Notes: generated by a model from the letters alone, not told the origin. Shown: positions 36,556-45,856, counted from the first letter of the stretch. The stretch: 64,000 bases of DNA from Sorangium aterium (GCF_028368935.1 NZ_JAQNDK010000007.1:434001-498000); one strand, 5' to 3'. A program made the numbers and translations.

Positions 36556-37122
36556 CTACTCCTGAGCGCCGTCGGCGATCCATTGCGTGAGCGCCTGGAT
36601 GTAGTCCGGGGGTATGCACTTGGAATCCCCATCGTTGACGCATTCAAGGGGCATTCGCGGAGTTGCGCCGCACGGCCCCTTCAGGATCTTGATGAGCCCG
36701 CTCTCTTCCGGATTACCGGGATTGATGAGATCGCCGCAATTCTTGGTTGTGTGAGAGCTCACCCTCGTGTGAAGCTCTCCGTCGATCATCAAGTTCAGGG
36801 GGTTCATGTCGTCGTTATGGCAACCCGCCCCGAAACAGGCGTTTTGTATGACGAACTGCAGCGTCTCGAACGTCGGTTCGATCTCGCTGCCGCTGCCGGT
36901 CGAGCCGCCGTCGCCACCGGTGCTCGCGCTGGTCGAGCCAGCCCCGCCCGAACCGCCGGACCCGACCGCGCTCGAGGTAGACACACTGGCGCTCGTGCTG
37001 CTGGCATCCGTGCCGCCAGCGCCTCCAGCGCCGGTATCGTCAGGGTCGTCGGAGCAGCCTGGAAGCGGTGACAGGACGGCGACGAATGCTACCGCGATGA
37101 AGCTTGAGATTCGAACTTTCAT
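36556..37122 (-). CDS. CX4CH lipoprotein B, putative c-type haem protein
   Basis: A 188-residue lipoprotein (lipobox PLPGC, Cys 23) with a Ser/Gly/Thr spacer and a C-terminal domain of about 100 residues that resembles the planctomycete cytochrome-c (PSCyt1) domain. The haem-like motif is CFGAGCH (C96-x4-C101-H102), four spacer residues instead of the usual two. Downstream GLIKILKGPCG ... TPRMPLEC keeps the Met of an RMP motif, a candidate distal haem ligand, and ends YIQALTQWIADGAQE as in this domain class. Haem binding is inferred. Paralogue at 45287. Confidence 0.82.
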   Translation of the reverse strand: MKVRISSFIAVAFVAVLSPLPGCSDDPDDTGAGGAGGTDASSTSASVSTSSAVGSGGSGGAGSTSASTGGDGGSTGSGSEIEPTFETLQFVIQNACFGAGCHNDDMNPLNLMIDGELHTRVSSHTTKNCGDLINPGNPEESGLIKILKGPCGATPRMPLECVNDGDSKCIPPDYIQALTQWIADGAQE

Positions 37123-37308
37123 GGTTCACGACGAGGATGGTGAGAGAGAAGGTTTAGCTCTCGTTCCCGTTGGATCGAAGCAAAAGGCTTCGAGCTTCGG
37201 AAGGCAGAGGCGACGTGCGATCTCTGACCGCGTCGCCCGTGGGCAAGAGCTGCGCGAGGCGAGAAACGTCCTCTTGTACGGATAGAATGAGCAAACGCGA
37301 GCCGAAAA

Positions 37309-37365
37309 TCAAGCGGTTCGTGGGGGCCATGCTCGTGTACAGCCCTGCTGTACGCGTCGATTGAC
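37309..37365. promoter_or_regulatory. 57-bp element, copy A
   Basis: Layout TCAAGCG, 21 bp, GTACAGC-CCT-GCTGTAC (37337-37353, a perfect 7-3-7 palindrome), 7 bp, TTGAC. The palindrome looks like a dimeric repressor or activator site and TTGAC like a -35 box on the plus strand. Same spacing as copies B and C. Confidence 0.55.
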
Positions 37366-37596
37366 ATTCGTGCCTTGTGCCCTCCAGCCGGTCTCACGTG
37401 TCCAAGAGCGCCTCTCAAGACCACGCGTGACCAGGTTACCAGATAGCCGGGGTCGTGCGCATCGCGTCGTTGCTCCTCGTCGCACCATCTCAGCAGGGCT
37501 CGTCGCCGCGCCTCGCGCTGCGCCCGCGCTCGGCTGCTTGGCTGGGTCCGGCACGAGCCGCGTCGGGGGGCAGGAGATCCAGACGCGAACCGGATG

Positions 37597-37653
37597 TCAA
37601 GCGCCTCGGAGTGGCCGTTTCATCGTACAGCCATGCTGGACGCGCTGGTTGAA
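37597..37653. promoter_or_regulatory. 57-bp element, copy B
   Basis: TCAAGCG (37597), 21 bp, GTACAGC-CAT-GCTGGAC (37625-37641, one mismatch from palindrome), 7 bp, TTGAA. It lies 83 bp upstream of the SPINDLY-like start, in the orientation that would place TTGAA as a -35-like box for it. Confidence 0.55.
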
Positions 37654-37735
37654 CTACAAACCGCCTTGCGCCCAGCGCCCGGGCGCAGCCATCCTTCGCA
37701 GCGACGACTCGCACTCCTCCGACAAGGAGCTCCCC

Positions 37736-39799
37736 GTGACCGCCGCTTCGCTCTTCGAATTGGCAGTGCAGTTTCATCGAGCCGGGCAAGTCGATCGAGC
37801 AGAGCTCCTCTATCGCGGCGTGCTCGAGCAAGCGCCCGGGCATGGCGATGCGCTGTTTCTCCTCAGCGTGCTCGCCGCCCAAGCCGGTCGGCTCGCGGAG
37901 GCTGGCGGGCTCCTCGAGCGAGCCGTCCGCGTCGCCCCGAACAACGCCCTCTACCTGTCGCATCTCGGCGACGTATATCGCTGTCTCGGCCGGAGACCCC
38001 AGGCGGTCGCCGTGCTGCTCATGGCCGTCGCTCGAAAGCCCGACTTCGCCGAGGCGGTGTTCAACCTCGCTCTCACGTTCGAGGAGCAAGGCGACCTGGA
38101 TGCGGCGGCGGTGTGCTACGAGCGCGCCCGCGATCTCGAACCCGGCTTATTGCAGGCGGGTGAGCGCCTCGCGAGCCTGAAGGGCAAACGGGACGCGTCG
38201 GCCGCCGGGGTCGGTCCGGCAGCGGCGCGCAGCCCCGAATCGAGCTTGAGCGCGTCCGACGCCCTGGCGGCCCTCGGCGAGACGCTGCGCCTCGGCGGCC
38301 GGCCGGACGACGCCGCGGTCTGGTACCGCGTGGCGCTGAGGCTGAATCCGCGGATGGCGAACGCGTACACTGCGCTCGGCGCGATTCACGCGGACGCAGG
38401 ACGCTTCGACGAGGCGATCGACGATCTGCGTCGAGCGCTCGAGATCGACCGGAGCTTCCATGTCGCTCGGGAGTACCTCGCCACCGCGCTCGGCGAGTCG
38501 GGGCTCCTCGACGAGTCCCAGGCGATGTACCGCGAAGCCGTCGCCCTGTGTCCCGACGATCCCGCTGCTCACAGCGCTCTTCTCTTCAACATGCCGTTCT
38601 GGCCGAACGTCACCGAGAGCGACATCCTCGCCGAGGCGCGCGCGTGGAATGCGCGGCATGCCCGCCCCCTCGCCGCGCAGGCTCCCCCACACACAACCGA
38701 TCGCTCCCCCGACCGGCGGCTCCGCATCGGTTACGTGTCACCCGACTTCCGAACCCACGTCCAGTCTCTCTTCACGATCCCCCTGTTCCAGAACCACGAC
38801 CACCGGCAGTTCGAGATCTTTTGCTACTCGAGCGCGGACAGGCCGGATAACCTGACCGAGCGCATCCGCGGATACGCGGATGTTTTTCGCGAGGTCGCCG
38901 CCCTGGACGACGCTGCCCTGTCCGAGGTCATCCGACGGGATCGGATCGATATCCTTGTCGACCTCACCATGCACATGACCGACCGCCGCGTTCTGGTCTT
39001 CGCCCGCCGGCCCGCGCCCGTTCAGGTGTGCTGGCTGGCGTACCCCGGGACGACGGGCCTCGAGTCGATGGACTATCGCCTGTCCGATCCCTTCCTCGAT
39101 CCCCTCGACGCAAAAACGGACGTCTACTCGGAGGAGACCCTCCGGCTCCCCGACTCCTTCTGGTGCTACGACCCGCTCACCGACGTACCCGACGTGAGCT
39201 TTCTCCCCGCTCTCGCGGAGGGGAGAGTCACCTTCGGCTGTCTGAACCACTTCAGGAAGGTGAATGAAGGGGTGCTTCGCGTCTGGGCGAGGGTTCTGGC
39301 CGCGGTGCCCAGGTCGCGGCTCACGCTCATGGCGCCTCAGGGAAGGGCGCGGGACCGGGTGCGCTCGATCCTCGCGGAAGGGGACGTCCAGCTCGATCGG
39401 ATCGAGTTCGTCGATCGGTGCGGGCGGCTCGACTACCTGCGAAGGTACCGCGAGATCGACGTCTGTCTCGATACGTTCCCTTCCAACGGCCACACCACGA
39501 GCCTGGACGCGCTGTGGATGGGCGTACCGATGGTGACCCTCGCAGGTGAGACCGTGGTCGGCCGCGCCGGCGTCTGCCAGGCGATGAACCTGGGCCTGCC
39601 GGAGCTCATCGCGACGACTCAGGAACACTACGTTCGGGTCGCCAGCGCGCTCGCCGGGGACCTCGAGCACCTGGGCGAGCTTCGCCGCACGCTGCGCGAT
39701 CGCATGAAGCGATCGCCGCTCATGGACGGCCCGCGCTTCGCCCGCAACCTCGAGTCGATCTACCGCGACATCTGGCGCCGGTTCTGCGCTCGAACCTGA
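37736..39799 (+). CDS. SPINDLY/OGT-type (GT41) TPR glycosyltransferase
   Basis: Likely transfers a sugar (GlcNAc or fucose in known relatives) from a nucleotide-sugar to Ser/Thr of cytoplasmic proteins. GTG 37736 has AAGGAG upstream; the frame stays open to 37361 without conserved content. About 300 residues of TPRs (e.g. ELAVQFHRAGQVDRAELLYRG) precede a GT41 catalytic region (about 330-687). That region has RIGYVSPDFRTHVQS, VTFGCLNHFRKVNEG, the UDP-binding stretch CLDTFPSNGHTTSLDALWMG and LAGETVVGRAGVCQAMNLGL. 687 residues is normal. It interrupts the duplicated DUF1592/DUF1552 cluster. Confidence 0.92.
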   Translation: MTAASLFELAVQFHRAGQVDRAELLYRGVLEQAPGHGDALFLLSVLAAQAGRLAEAGGLLERAVRVAPNNALYLSHLGDVYRCLGRRPQAVAVLLMAVARKPDFAEAVFNLALTFEEQGDLDAAAVCYERARDLEPGLLQAGERLASLKGKRDASAAGVGPAAARSPESSLSASDALAALGETLRLGGRPDDAAVWYRVALRLNPRMANAYTALGAIHADAGRFDEAIDDLRRALEIDRSFHVAREYLATALGESGLLDESQAMYREAVALCPDDPAAHSALLFNMPFWPNVTESDILAEARAWNARHARPLAAQAPPHTTDRSPDRRLRIGYVSPDFRTHVQSLFTIPLFQNHDHRQFEIFCYSSADRPDNLTERIRGYADVFREVAALDDAALSEVIRRDRIDILVDLTMHMTDRRVLVFARRPAPVQVCWLAYPGTTGLESMDYRLSDPFLDPLDAKTDVYSEETLRLPDSFWCYDPLTDVPDVSFLPALAEGRVTFGCLNHFRKVNEGVLRVWARVLAAVPRSRLTLMAPQGRARDRVRSILAEGDVQLDRIEFVDRCGRLDYLRRYREIDVCLDTFPSNGHTTSLDALWMGVPMVTLAGETVVGRAGVCQAMNLGLPELIATTQEHYVRVASALAGDLEHLGELRRTLRDRMKRSPLMDGPRFARNLESIYRDIWRRFCART

Positions 39800-39964
39800 G
39801 GCGAAGGCCGCTCGACGAACGCGCCCGGCCGGACGAATTACAAATACGTTCGCGGGCCCGCGGGGATTGCAGGGGTGATGGAGAGGTGGCACGCGCGGGC
39901 ATCCGGAGGGCGTTCCGGGTGGCAGCCGGGCGGCTACTTCCATTGAAGCGAGAAAAGTACGACC

Positions 39965-41599
39965 ATGGCAAAGCGTGTGAACCGAAGAATTTTCCTCCGG
40001 GGGCTGGGCGGAGCTTGCGTCGCGGCGCCGTTCCTCGGCTCGCTCACCGACCGCACCGTGATGGCGCAGCCGGTCACGCCACCGAAGCGGCTGATCGTGA
40101 TGTACACGCACTATGGCTGCATCACGACGCGGTGGTTCCCGAGGAAGTCGCACGGCCCGCTCACCGCCGCGGACCTCCAGTCGACGACGCTCAAGCACCT
40201 GGCGCCGTACGTGGACAAGCTCCTCATGCCCCGAGGCATCCGCGCGATGAACGAGTGGACGGTGGGGCTGGAGCGGGGGCAGGGGAACGATCGCCACTTG
40301 CAGGTGAACGGGTCGTACTTCACTTGCCACCCGGTCACTCCCAACAGCGACGACCCGTTCAGCTTCGACCAAGCGACGAAGTTCAACGCCAAGCCGACCG
40401 GTCCCTCGCTGGACCACGTCATCGCGCGACAGCTCAGCCCGCAAGGCATTCCGTTGCTCTTGAACACCGCTGGTCAGAATGACGGCGCTTTCTCGGCGAT
40501 CTCCTACTCCGCCGCCGAGACCCTCTTCAAGGGCCTCAACGCGTCGCAGGCCTTCAGCAGCCTCACGGGCATCTTCGAACCGGGGAAGCCGACGTCTCCG
40601 GACACCTACGCGGCGATGCGCGGCAAGAGCGTCCTCGACATCGTGAAGGATGATCTGCAGAGGCTCGAGCGGCTCGACATGAGCCGTGCCGACAAGCAGA
40701 AGCTCGCGGCCTGGAAGGAGCTCCTCGACGCGACAGGAAGCGTGGTGGCTTCATCGCAGTGCGACGCCTCCCTCGCCATGGCGCTCGGCGCGACGCAGGA
40801 GAACGTCGACCTGGCGAGCACGACCCCGAGCGTCGACGACCGGCTGACGCGGCGAATCTCGGATGGTCTGGACGGAGCGGACCTCCATTCGAACCTCGCC
40901 GTGCTCGCGGCGGCGTGCAACGCGAACCCTGTCATCTTCCTGAAGTACCCCGGGACCTTCCTGTTCAAGGGGCTCGGCCTGGAGTACGAGAGCGCCAGTA
41001 TCTCGGGTCGCCTGGACAGCGCGAACATCACGGGGACCTGCGTCCCGGGGGTGCTCGACATGCTCCTCAAGATCGACGACTACTATGCGAGGAAGTTCGC
41101 CCACCTCGTCGGCCAGCTGAACCGTATCGACGAGGGGGACGGGACGCTCCTCGACAACTGCGCGGCGGTCTGGTTCCAGGACGTGTCGGACGGCTGCGCC
41201 CGCAACCTCAACAACATGCCGATCCTCCAGGCCGGCAGCGCCGGCGGCTATTTCAAGACCGGCTGGGCCGTGAACGTCGACGACGGCTCGCCCGATCTAA
41301 CGACCGGCAACAGCGAGATCACGTGTGCCCCTGGCACGTCGGACCAGGTCGACGGGGTCTCCCAGGAAACGGGGACCGATCCGTCGCTCGCCAACGCGCC
41401 GATCAACAAGTACTTCTGCAACTTGATGAACGCCCTTGGCGTCAAGGCAGGCACGGATGGTTTCCCGGCAAAGGGCGGTTCGGAGCCGGTGACCCACTTC
41501 GGCAGGTACGACCGGACGGAAGACTTCATCGGTGGCGGGACCAATCCTTCCACCATCCACGATCCAGGCGAGTTCACCGCGCTCAGGGCGAACGCCTGA
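39965..41599 (+). CDS. DUF1552 protein, Tat-exported, copy 2 (no DUF1592 partner upstream)
   Basis: 544 residues, ATG 39965. Twin-arginine signal NRRIFLRGLGGACVAAPFLG. Domain landmarks match copy 1: YTHYGCITTRWFP, LLMPRGIRAMNEW, GSYFTCHPVTPNSDDPFSF, NAPINKYFCNLMNALGVKAG, IHDPGEFTALRANA. Some stretches are almost identical to copy 1 at DNA level (around 34310-34440 versus 40500-40620), so duplication or gene conversion is recent. Unlike copies 1 and 3 it is preceded by the glycosyltransferase gene (165 bp away), not by a DUF1592-type gene, and it is followed 240 bp later by DUF1592 copy 2. Confidence 0.9.
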   Translation: MAKRVNRRIFLRGLGGACVAAPFLGSLTDRTVMAQPVTPPKRLIVMYTHYGCITTRWFPRKSHGPLTAADLQSTTLKHLAPYVDKLLMPRGIRAMNEWTVGLERGQGNDRHLQVNGSYFTCHPVTPNSDDPFSFDQATKFNAKPTGPSLDHVIARQLSPQGIPLLLNTAGQNDGAFSAISYSAAETLFKGLNASQAFSSLTGIFEPGKPTSPDTYAAMRGKSVLDIVKDDLQRLERLDMSRADKQKLAAWKELLDATGSVVASSQCDASLAMALGATQENVDLASTTPSVDDRLTRRISDGLDGADLHSNLAVLAAACNANPVIFLKYPGTFLFKGLGLEYESASISGRLDSANITGTCVPGVLDMLLKIDDYYARKFAHLVGQLNRIDEGDGTLLDNCAAVWFQDVSDGCARNLNNMPILQAGSAGGYFKTGWAVNVDDGSPDLTTGNSEITCAPGTSDQVDGVSQETGTDPSLANAPINKYFCNLMNALGVKAGTDGFPAKGGSEPVTHFGRYDRTEDFIGGGTNPSTIHDPGEFTALRANA

Positions 41600-41839
41600 G
41601 CGGTCTCGTTCCCGAGCCTGTCGCGCGCTCGAGTGATGAGTGCGCCGCGTGGGCCCGGTGCTCCGGCGCTCCGCGCTCATGACACGTTCTCGTAGAGTCA
41701 TGCGCGAAGATTCTGCCGCGCGAGCGGCCGCAAAAGCGATTGCGGGCGCCAACTCACCGAATCGGGGGCTTGCTGGTTGTGCCGCGTTGGAATCCTGCGC
41801 TAGGGGATCAGTTCTGTGCGGGTCGGGGATAGTGTCGTT

Positions 41840-43546
41840 ATGCGAACGCTGCGGCAACTAGCGTACATCGGTACGGCGACATTTTTGACGTCATCAACTT
41901 TTCTCGCTGGTTGCACTGGCGAGATCGCGCCCGGTGAACCGGGGGTCTCCTCCAGCGGTGGGGAGACCTCTGGCGCCGGTACGGGGGGCGGACCGGAGGA
42001 GCCGGACCCCGGCGACCCGGATGTCTGCACCCCCGGCATATGGGCGACATCCCAGGTCCCGCGGCTCTTGAACCGGGAGTACGACGCGGTGGTGAGGGAT
42101 CTGCTCGGCGTGACGAACCTGCCGAACGCCCCCACGGGCAACCCGTCCTCGCTCCTCGTGGCCGACTTCGAGGGCAGCATGACGGATATCGCCTGGAACT
42201 CCTACCTCGTGACTGCCGAGAGCATCGCCGCCGAGGTGATGGCCGGGGCGAACAAGTCCAAGTTCATTGCCTGCGATCCGGCCGCGGCCGGGTGCCTCGA
42301 GTCGACGATCCGCGCTTTCGGCCGCAAGGCTTTCCGCCGCCCTGTGACGGACGAAGAGGTGCAGCGCTACATGCGCTTCAACACGCTCGAGCCCAAGGGC
42401 ACGCCCGCAGAGGTCGCCGAGGCCATCCTCTTCGCCATGCTCGCTTCGCCCTCGTTCATCACGGTCCCCGAGCTGACGGACGACGCGGAGAGCGGCGCCA
42501 TCCAGCTCTCCAGCCACGAGGTGGCGACGAGGCTCGCGTTCCTGCTCTGGGGCTCCATTCCAGACGACGCCTTGAACACGGCCGCAGACGCCGGTCAGCT
42601 CACCACCAAGGAGCAGATCCTCGCGCAGGCGGGGCGGATGGTCCAGGACCGCGCCAAGACGGCGCCGATCGTGGCCCTGTTCCATCGTGCTTATGCGGAC
42701 ATTCGTCAGGGGTCGCACTGGGGAACGGTCGAGCACGACACGACCCGGTTCCCCGACTACTCCCCGGACATCGTTGCTCCGATGCTGGCCGAGATCGACG
42801 CCTTCTTCGAGGAGGTGGCGTTCGAGGGGGGGTCGTTCAAGGACATCTTCCTGAGCAACGTCGCTTACGTCAACAAGGACACCGCTCCGATCTACGGGCT
42901 CAACGCCGCGGACTACGGCGCGGAGCTGACGCGGGTGGAGCTCGACCCGACCGAGCGGCCGGGGTTCTTGACCCGCGTTGGGTTCTTGAGCTCCTACTCG
43001 TCCTTCGGCGCCACGAGCCCGATCCTCCGGGGCGCGTTCGTCTCCAACAGGCTGCTCGGGCTCACCCTGAAGCCGACGCCCGGCGCGGACCAGACGCCGC
43101 GGCCGCCGGGCCCGTTCTCCACGGAGCGTGAGGCCATCGAGGCGCTGACCTCCCCTGCGGGGTGCGTCGAATGCCACAGCAAGTTCGTCAACCCGCCGGG
43201 CTTCGTGCTCGAGAGGTTCGACTCCCTTGGCAAGGTGCAGACGAAGGATCCGCTCGGCGGTGACATCGACGCGACGGGCGACGTCTACTTCAGCGACACC
43301 AACACCAAGGCGATCACGACGCCCCTGGAGATGATGACCGAGCTCGGCGCGGGGGAGATCGCCAAGCGTCACTATGCCGAGCAGTGGGTCTCCTGGGCTC
43401 GCCGGAGGGTGCCGAACACGAACGACGCCTGCACCGTCAACGAGCTCAGCGACAAGCTGTCCAACGACGGCTACACCATCATCCATCTGCTCACGGATCT
43501 TACCCAGGCCGACTCGTTCCGCCTGCGCACCATCGTCGGGAACTGA
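41840..43546 (+). CDS. DUF1587-DUF1595-DUF1592-DUF1588-DUF1585 lipoprotein, copy 2
   Basis: 568 residues; ATG 41840 (MRTLRQLAYIGTATFLTSST, lipobox LAGC), with start region nearly identical to copy 1. Same domain order: RLLNREYDAVVRDLLGV (DUF1587), FGRKAFRRPVTDEEV (DUF1595), MLASPSFITVPEL and RLAFLLWGSIPDDALNT (DUF1592), FLTRVGFLSSYSSFGATSPI followed by haem motif CVECH (442-446) and NPPGFVLERFD (DUF1588), and WVSWARRRVPNTNDAC ... LTDLTQADSFRLR (DUF1585). Stop is 14 bp before DUF1552 copy 3, an operon like that of copy 1. Confidence 0.92.
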   Translation: MRTLRQLAYIGTATFLTSSTFLAGCTGEIAPGEPGVSSSGGETSGAGTGGGPEEPDPGDPDVCTPGIWATSQVPRLLNREYDAVVRDLLGVTNLPNAPTGNPSSLLVADFEGSMTDIAWNSYLVTAESIAAEVMAGANKSKFIACDPAAAGCLESTIRAFGRKAFRRPVTDEEVQRYMRFNTLEPKGTPAEVAEAILFAMLASPSFITVPELTDDAESGAIQLSSHEVATRLAFLLWGSIPDDALNTAADAGQLTTKEQILAQAGRMVQDRAKTAPIVALFHRAYADIRQGSHWGTVEHDTTRFPDYSPDIVAPMLAEIDAFFEEVAFEGGSFKDIFLSNVAYVNKDTAPIYGLNAADYGAELTRVELDPTERPGFLTRVGFLSSYSSFGATSPILRGAFVSNRLLGLTLKPTPGADQTPRPPGPFSTEREAIEALTSPAGCVECHSKFVNPPGFVLERFDSLGKVQTKDPLGGDIDATGDVYFSDTNTKAITTPLEMMTELGAGEIAKRHYAEQWVSWARRRVPNTNDACTVNELSDKLSNDGYTIIHLLTDLTQADSFRLRTIVGN

Positions 43547-43560
43547 GGAGGAATACGACC

Positions 43561-45156
43561 ATGATGAAGAACCTCAACCGAAGAGTATTCCTCCGAGGCC
43601 TGGGTGGAGCTGTCGTCGCTGCACCTTTCCTGGGCTCTGTCGCCGAGCGTGACGCGGAGGCGCAGTCGGCCGGCGGCGGCGCCCCGAAGCGGCTGATCGT
43701 GCTCTTCACGCACTATGGCTGCCTGACGAACCGTTGGTTCCCGAAGAAGTCCCACGGCGAATTGACCGCCGCCGATTACGAGGCGACGACGCTCAAGCAC
43801 CTCGCTCCCTTTGCAAAGAAGCTCCTGATGCCCCGTGGCATCCGGGCGATGAACGAGTGGAGCTTCGGGCGGACCCACGGCCAGAACAATGACCCGCACG
43901 GTCAGGTCATGGGGTCGTATTTCACCTGCTACCCGGTGACGCCCGAGAGCGACAAGTTCAACGCGAAGTCGACCGGGCGGTCGCTCGATCACATCGCCGC
44001 GGAGCAGGTCAACCCCAACGGCGCGGCTCCCCTCGTGATGCAGATCGGCGGGGTGCGGCAGGATTCTTTCTCCAATTTCTCGTACGACCAGCCCAAGCAG
44101 ATCTTCCCTGGCATCGGGTCTCCGACGACGATCTACAACAACCTCACGGGCCTCTTCGGTCAAGGCCCCGTGTCGCAGGATACGTACAAGGTGGCCCGCG
44201 GCAAGAGCGTGATCGACGTCGTGCGGGAGGATCTGGAGTCCTTCGAGAGGGTCAGGATGAGCAAGGCGGACAAGCAGCGGCTCTCCGACTGGAAGGACCT
44301 CCTCCACCAGACGACGAACACGGTCAGGGCCCAGTGCAGCGCCGCCCAGGCAGAGGCGCTCGGTTTGACGGCCCAGTCCGTGCAGGCGGCCTCGCAGGGG
44401 GGTGGCCTCGGCGTCGACCTGTCGAAGTCGACGAACGTCATGATGGACCTCGCGGTGCTCTCGGCCATCTGCGACCAGAACCGCGTCATCTTCATGAAGT
44501 TCCCCGGGGGCGTCACGTTCAAGTGGGGTGGCATCAACCACTCGAAGGACTCCCATGGCATTTCCCACCGCGTCGGCGACGCCAACATGGGCGGGGACTG
44601 CGTTCCTGGTGTCATCGAGATGATTCACGAGATCGACGACTGGTACGCGAAGAAGTTCGCCTACCTCGTCGGTCGGCTCGACAGCATCGACGAGGGCGAC
44701 CGGAAGCTCCTCGACAACACCGCGACCGTCTGGTTCCAGGAAGACTCCGACGGCAACAGCCACAACCTCAACAACCTCCCGATCCTCCAGGCGGGGGACT
44801 GCGGCGGCTACTTCAAGGTGGGCCAGGCCGTGAACGTCGAAGGTGGCAAGGCTGACCTGGCCGTCGGCAGCAGCGAGGCTGCCTGCGGACCGGGCCAGAC
44901 GAAGCTCGACTTCGCCGCGATCGATGGCACAGGGACTCCGCCGGATGTCGCCACGCAGCCGATCAACAAATACTTCTGCAACCTGCTGAACGCCATCGGG
45001 GTGAAGGCTGGCGCGGACGGCTTCCCGGCGATCGGCGGCTCGGCAGAGGTGACCTGCTTCGGCAAGCACGACGACACAAAGCTCTTCGTCAGCGAGAACA
45101 ACCCAGTGTCCATCAAGGATCCTGGTGAGTTCAAGATGCTCCGCGCGAACGGCTGA
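43561..45156 (+). CDS. DUF1552 protein, Tat-exported, copy 3
   Basis: 531 residues; ATG 43561 after GAGGAGG, second ATG follows directly. Twin-arginine signal NRRVFLRGLGGAVVAAPFLG. Shares FTHYGCLTNRWFP, LLMPRGIRAMNEW, GSYFTCYPVTPESD and IKDPGEFKMLRANG with the others, but lacks about 10 residues of the NDPFSF segment and is the most diverged copy. Second gene of the second two-gene cassette. Confidence 0.9.
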   Translation: MMKNLNRRVFLRGLGGAVVAAPFLGSVAERDAEAQSAGGGAPKRLIVLFTHYGCLTNRWFPKKSHGELTAADYEATTLKHLAPFAKKLLMPRGIRAMNEWSFGRTHGQNNDPHGQVMGSYFTCYPVTPESDKFNAKSTGRSLDHIAAEQVNPNGAAPLVMQIGGVRQDSFSNFSYDQPKQIFPGIGSPTTIYNNLTGLFGQGPVSQDTYKVARGKSVIDVVREDLESFERVRMSKADKQRLSDWKDLLHQTTNTVRAQCSAAQAEALGLTAQSVQAASQGGGLGVDLSKSTNVMMDLAVLSAICDQNRVIFMKFPGGVTFKWGGINHSKDSHGISHRVGDANMGGDCVPGVIEMIHEIDDWYAKKFAYLVGRLDSIDEGDRKLLDNTATVWFQEDSDGNSHNLNNLPILQAGDCGGYFKVGQAVNVEGGKADLAVGSSEAACGPGQTKLDFAAIDGTGTPPDVATQPINKYFCNLLNAIGVKAGADGFPAIGGSAEVTCFGKHDDTKLFVSENNPVSIKDPGEFKMLRANG

Positions 45157-45200
45157 TCGTCGCTCGGGCCGGGTCGACCCGCTTGAGCGGAATGCAAGAA

Positions 45201-45223
45201 GGCTCCTCGTGAAGGGAGGGGCC
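45201..45223. terminator. Hairpin after DUF1552 copy 3
   Basis: GGCTCCTC and GAGGGGCC pair over 8 bp (one G-U) with a 7-nt loop and are followed by TCCTTTC. It lies between the convergent DUF1552 copy 3 and CX4CH lipoprotein B'. Confidence 0.5.
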
Positions 45224-45286
45224 TCCTTTCATCAGCACGACGTCGCGGAGCTCCAGGGCGGAGCCCGCGTCGTCGTCATCGGCCGC

Positions 45287-45856
45287 TCACTGCGGCGCGC
45301 CGTCCGCGACCCACTGCTCGATCGCATCGATGTATTCCTGGAGCAAGCAAGTGTATTCCGGGCCGGGCACGCCGACGCATCCGTTGGGCATGCGGGCGAT
45401 GTTCCCGCAGGGGCCTTTCAGGATCTTGACGAGGGCGCTCTGTTCCGGCTCGCCGGGGGTGACGAGCGGAATGTCTCCGCAAGCCTCGGAGATGTGCGTC
45501 GTCAGGGTCGTGTAAAGGGTGTTGTCGTCCACGAGCGTCGGTTTCGCCTCGCCGTTGTGGCAGCTCGCAGTGGAGCAGCCAGCTTGCGCGACGACCGCCC
45601 GGACCGTCTCAAAGGTCGGGTCGACCGCCGGGCCGCCACCACCGGTGCCAGCGGAGCTCGAGCTGGAGGCCGTGGCCCCTCCGGCGCCATCCCCGCCCGA
45701 GCCCTCCCCGCCGGACGTGGATGCACTCGAGCTAGACCCTCCACCGGTCGTGCCGGCTTCCGAGGTGCCGGCGCTTCCATCGTCGGAGCAGCCTGAAAGA
45801 GGGGACAGGAGGGTGACGATCGCTGCGGCGGCGTAATTTGAGAATCGAAGTTTCAT
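45287..45856 (-). CDS. CX4CH lipoprotein B', paralogue of 36556-37122
   Basis: 189 residues, lipobox PLSGC (Cys 23), Ser/Gly spacer, then the same domain: PTFETVRAVVAQAGCSTASCH with C94-x4-C99-H100, SALVKILKGPCG, ARMPNGC (candidate distal Met) and YIDAIEQWVADGAPQ. The four-residue spacing between the cysteines is kept in both paralogues, so it is not a sequencing error. Closes the duplicated cluster on the right. Its upstream region aligns with that of lipoprotein B. Confidence 0.82.
   Translation of the reverse strand: MKLRFSNYAAAAIVTLLSPLSGCSDDGSAGTSEAGTTGGGSSSSASTSGGEGSGGDGAGGATASSSSSAGTGGGGPAVDPTFETVRAVVAQAGCSTASCHNGEAKPTLVDDNTLYTTLTTHISEACGDIPLVTPGEPEQSALVKILKGPCGNIARMPNGCVGVPGPEYTCLLQEYIDAIEQWVADGAPQ

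Larger units (their letters stand above)
37123..37735. other. 613-bp intergenic region with two copies of a 57-bp element
   Basis: Lies between CX4CH lipoprotein B (minus) and the SPINDLY-like gene (plus). Its first 260 bp align with the region upstream of the paralogous lipoprotein at 45857-46165, showing that the promoter region was duplicated with the gene. It carries copies A (37309-37365) and B (37597-37653) of the 57-bp element. Open frames across it have no recognisable domain. Confidence 0.6.

Noticed and set aside
37309-37653. 57-bp element as a conserved short peptide
   Set aside because: One minus-strand phase gives similar residues (VQ-H/Q-G-C) in copies A and B, but copy B has a stop codon directly before it and copy C diverges, so a DNA-level element is more likely.
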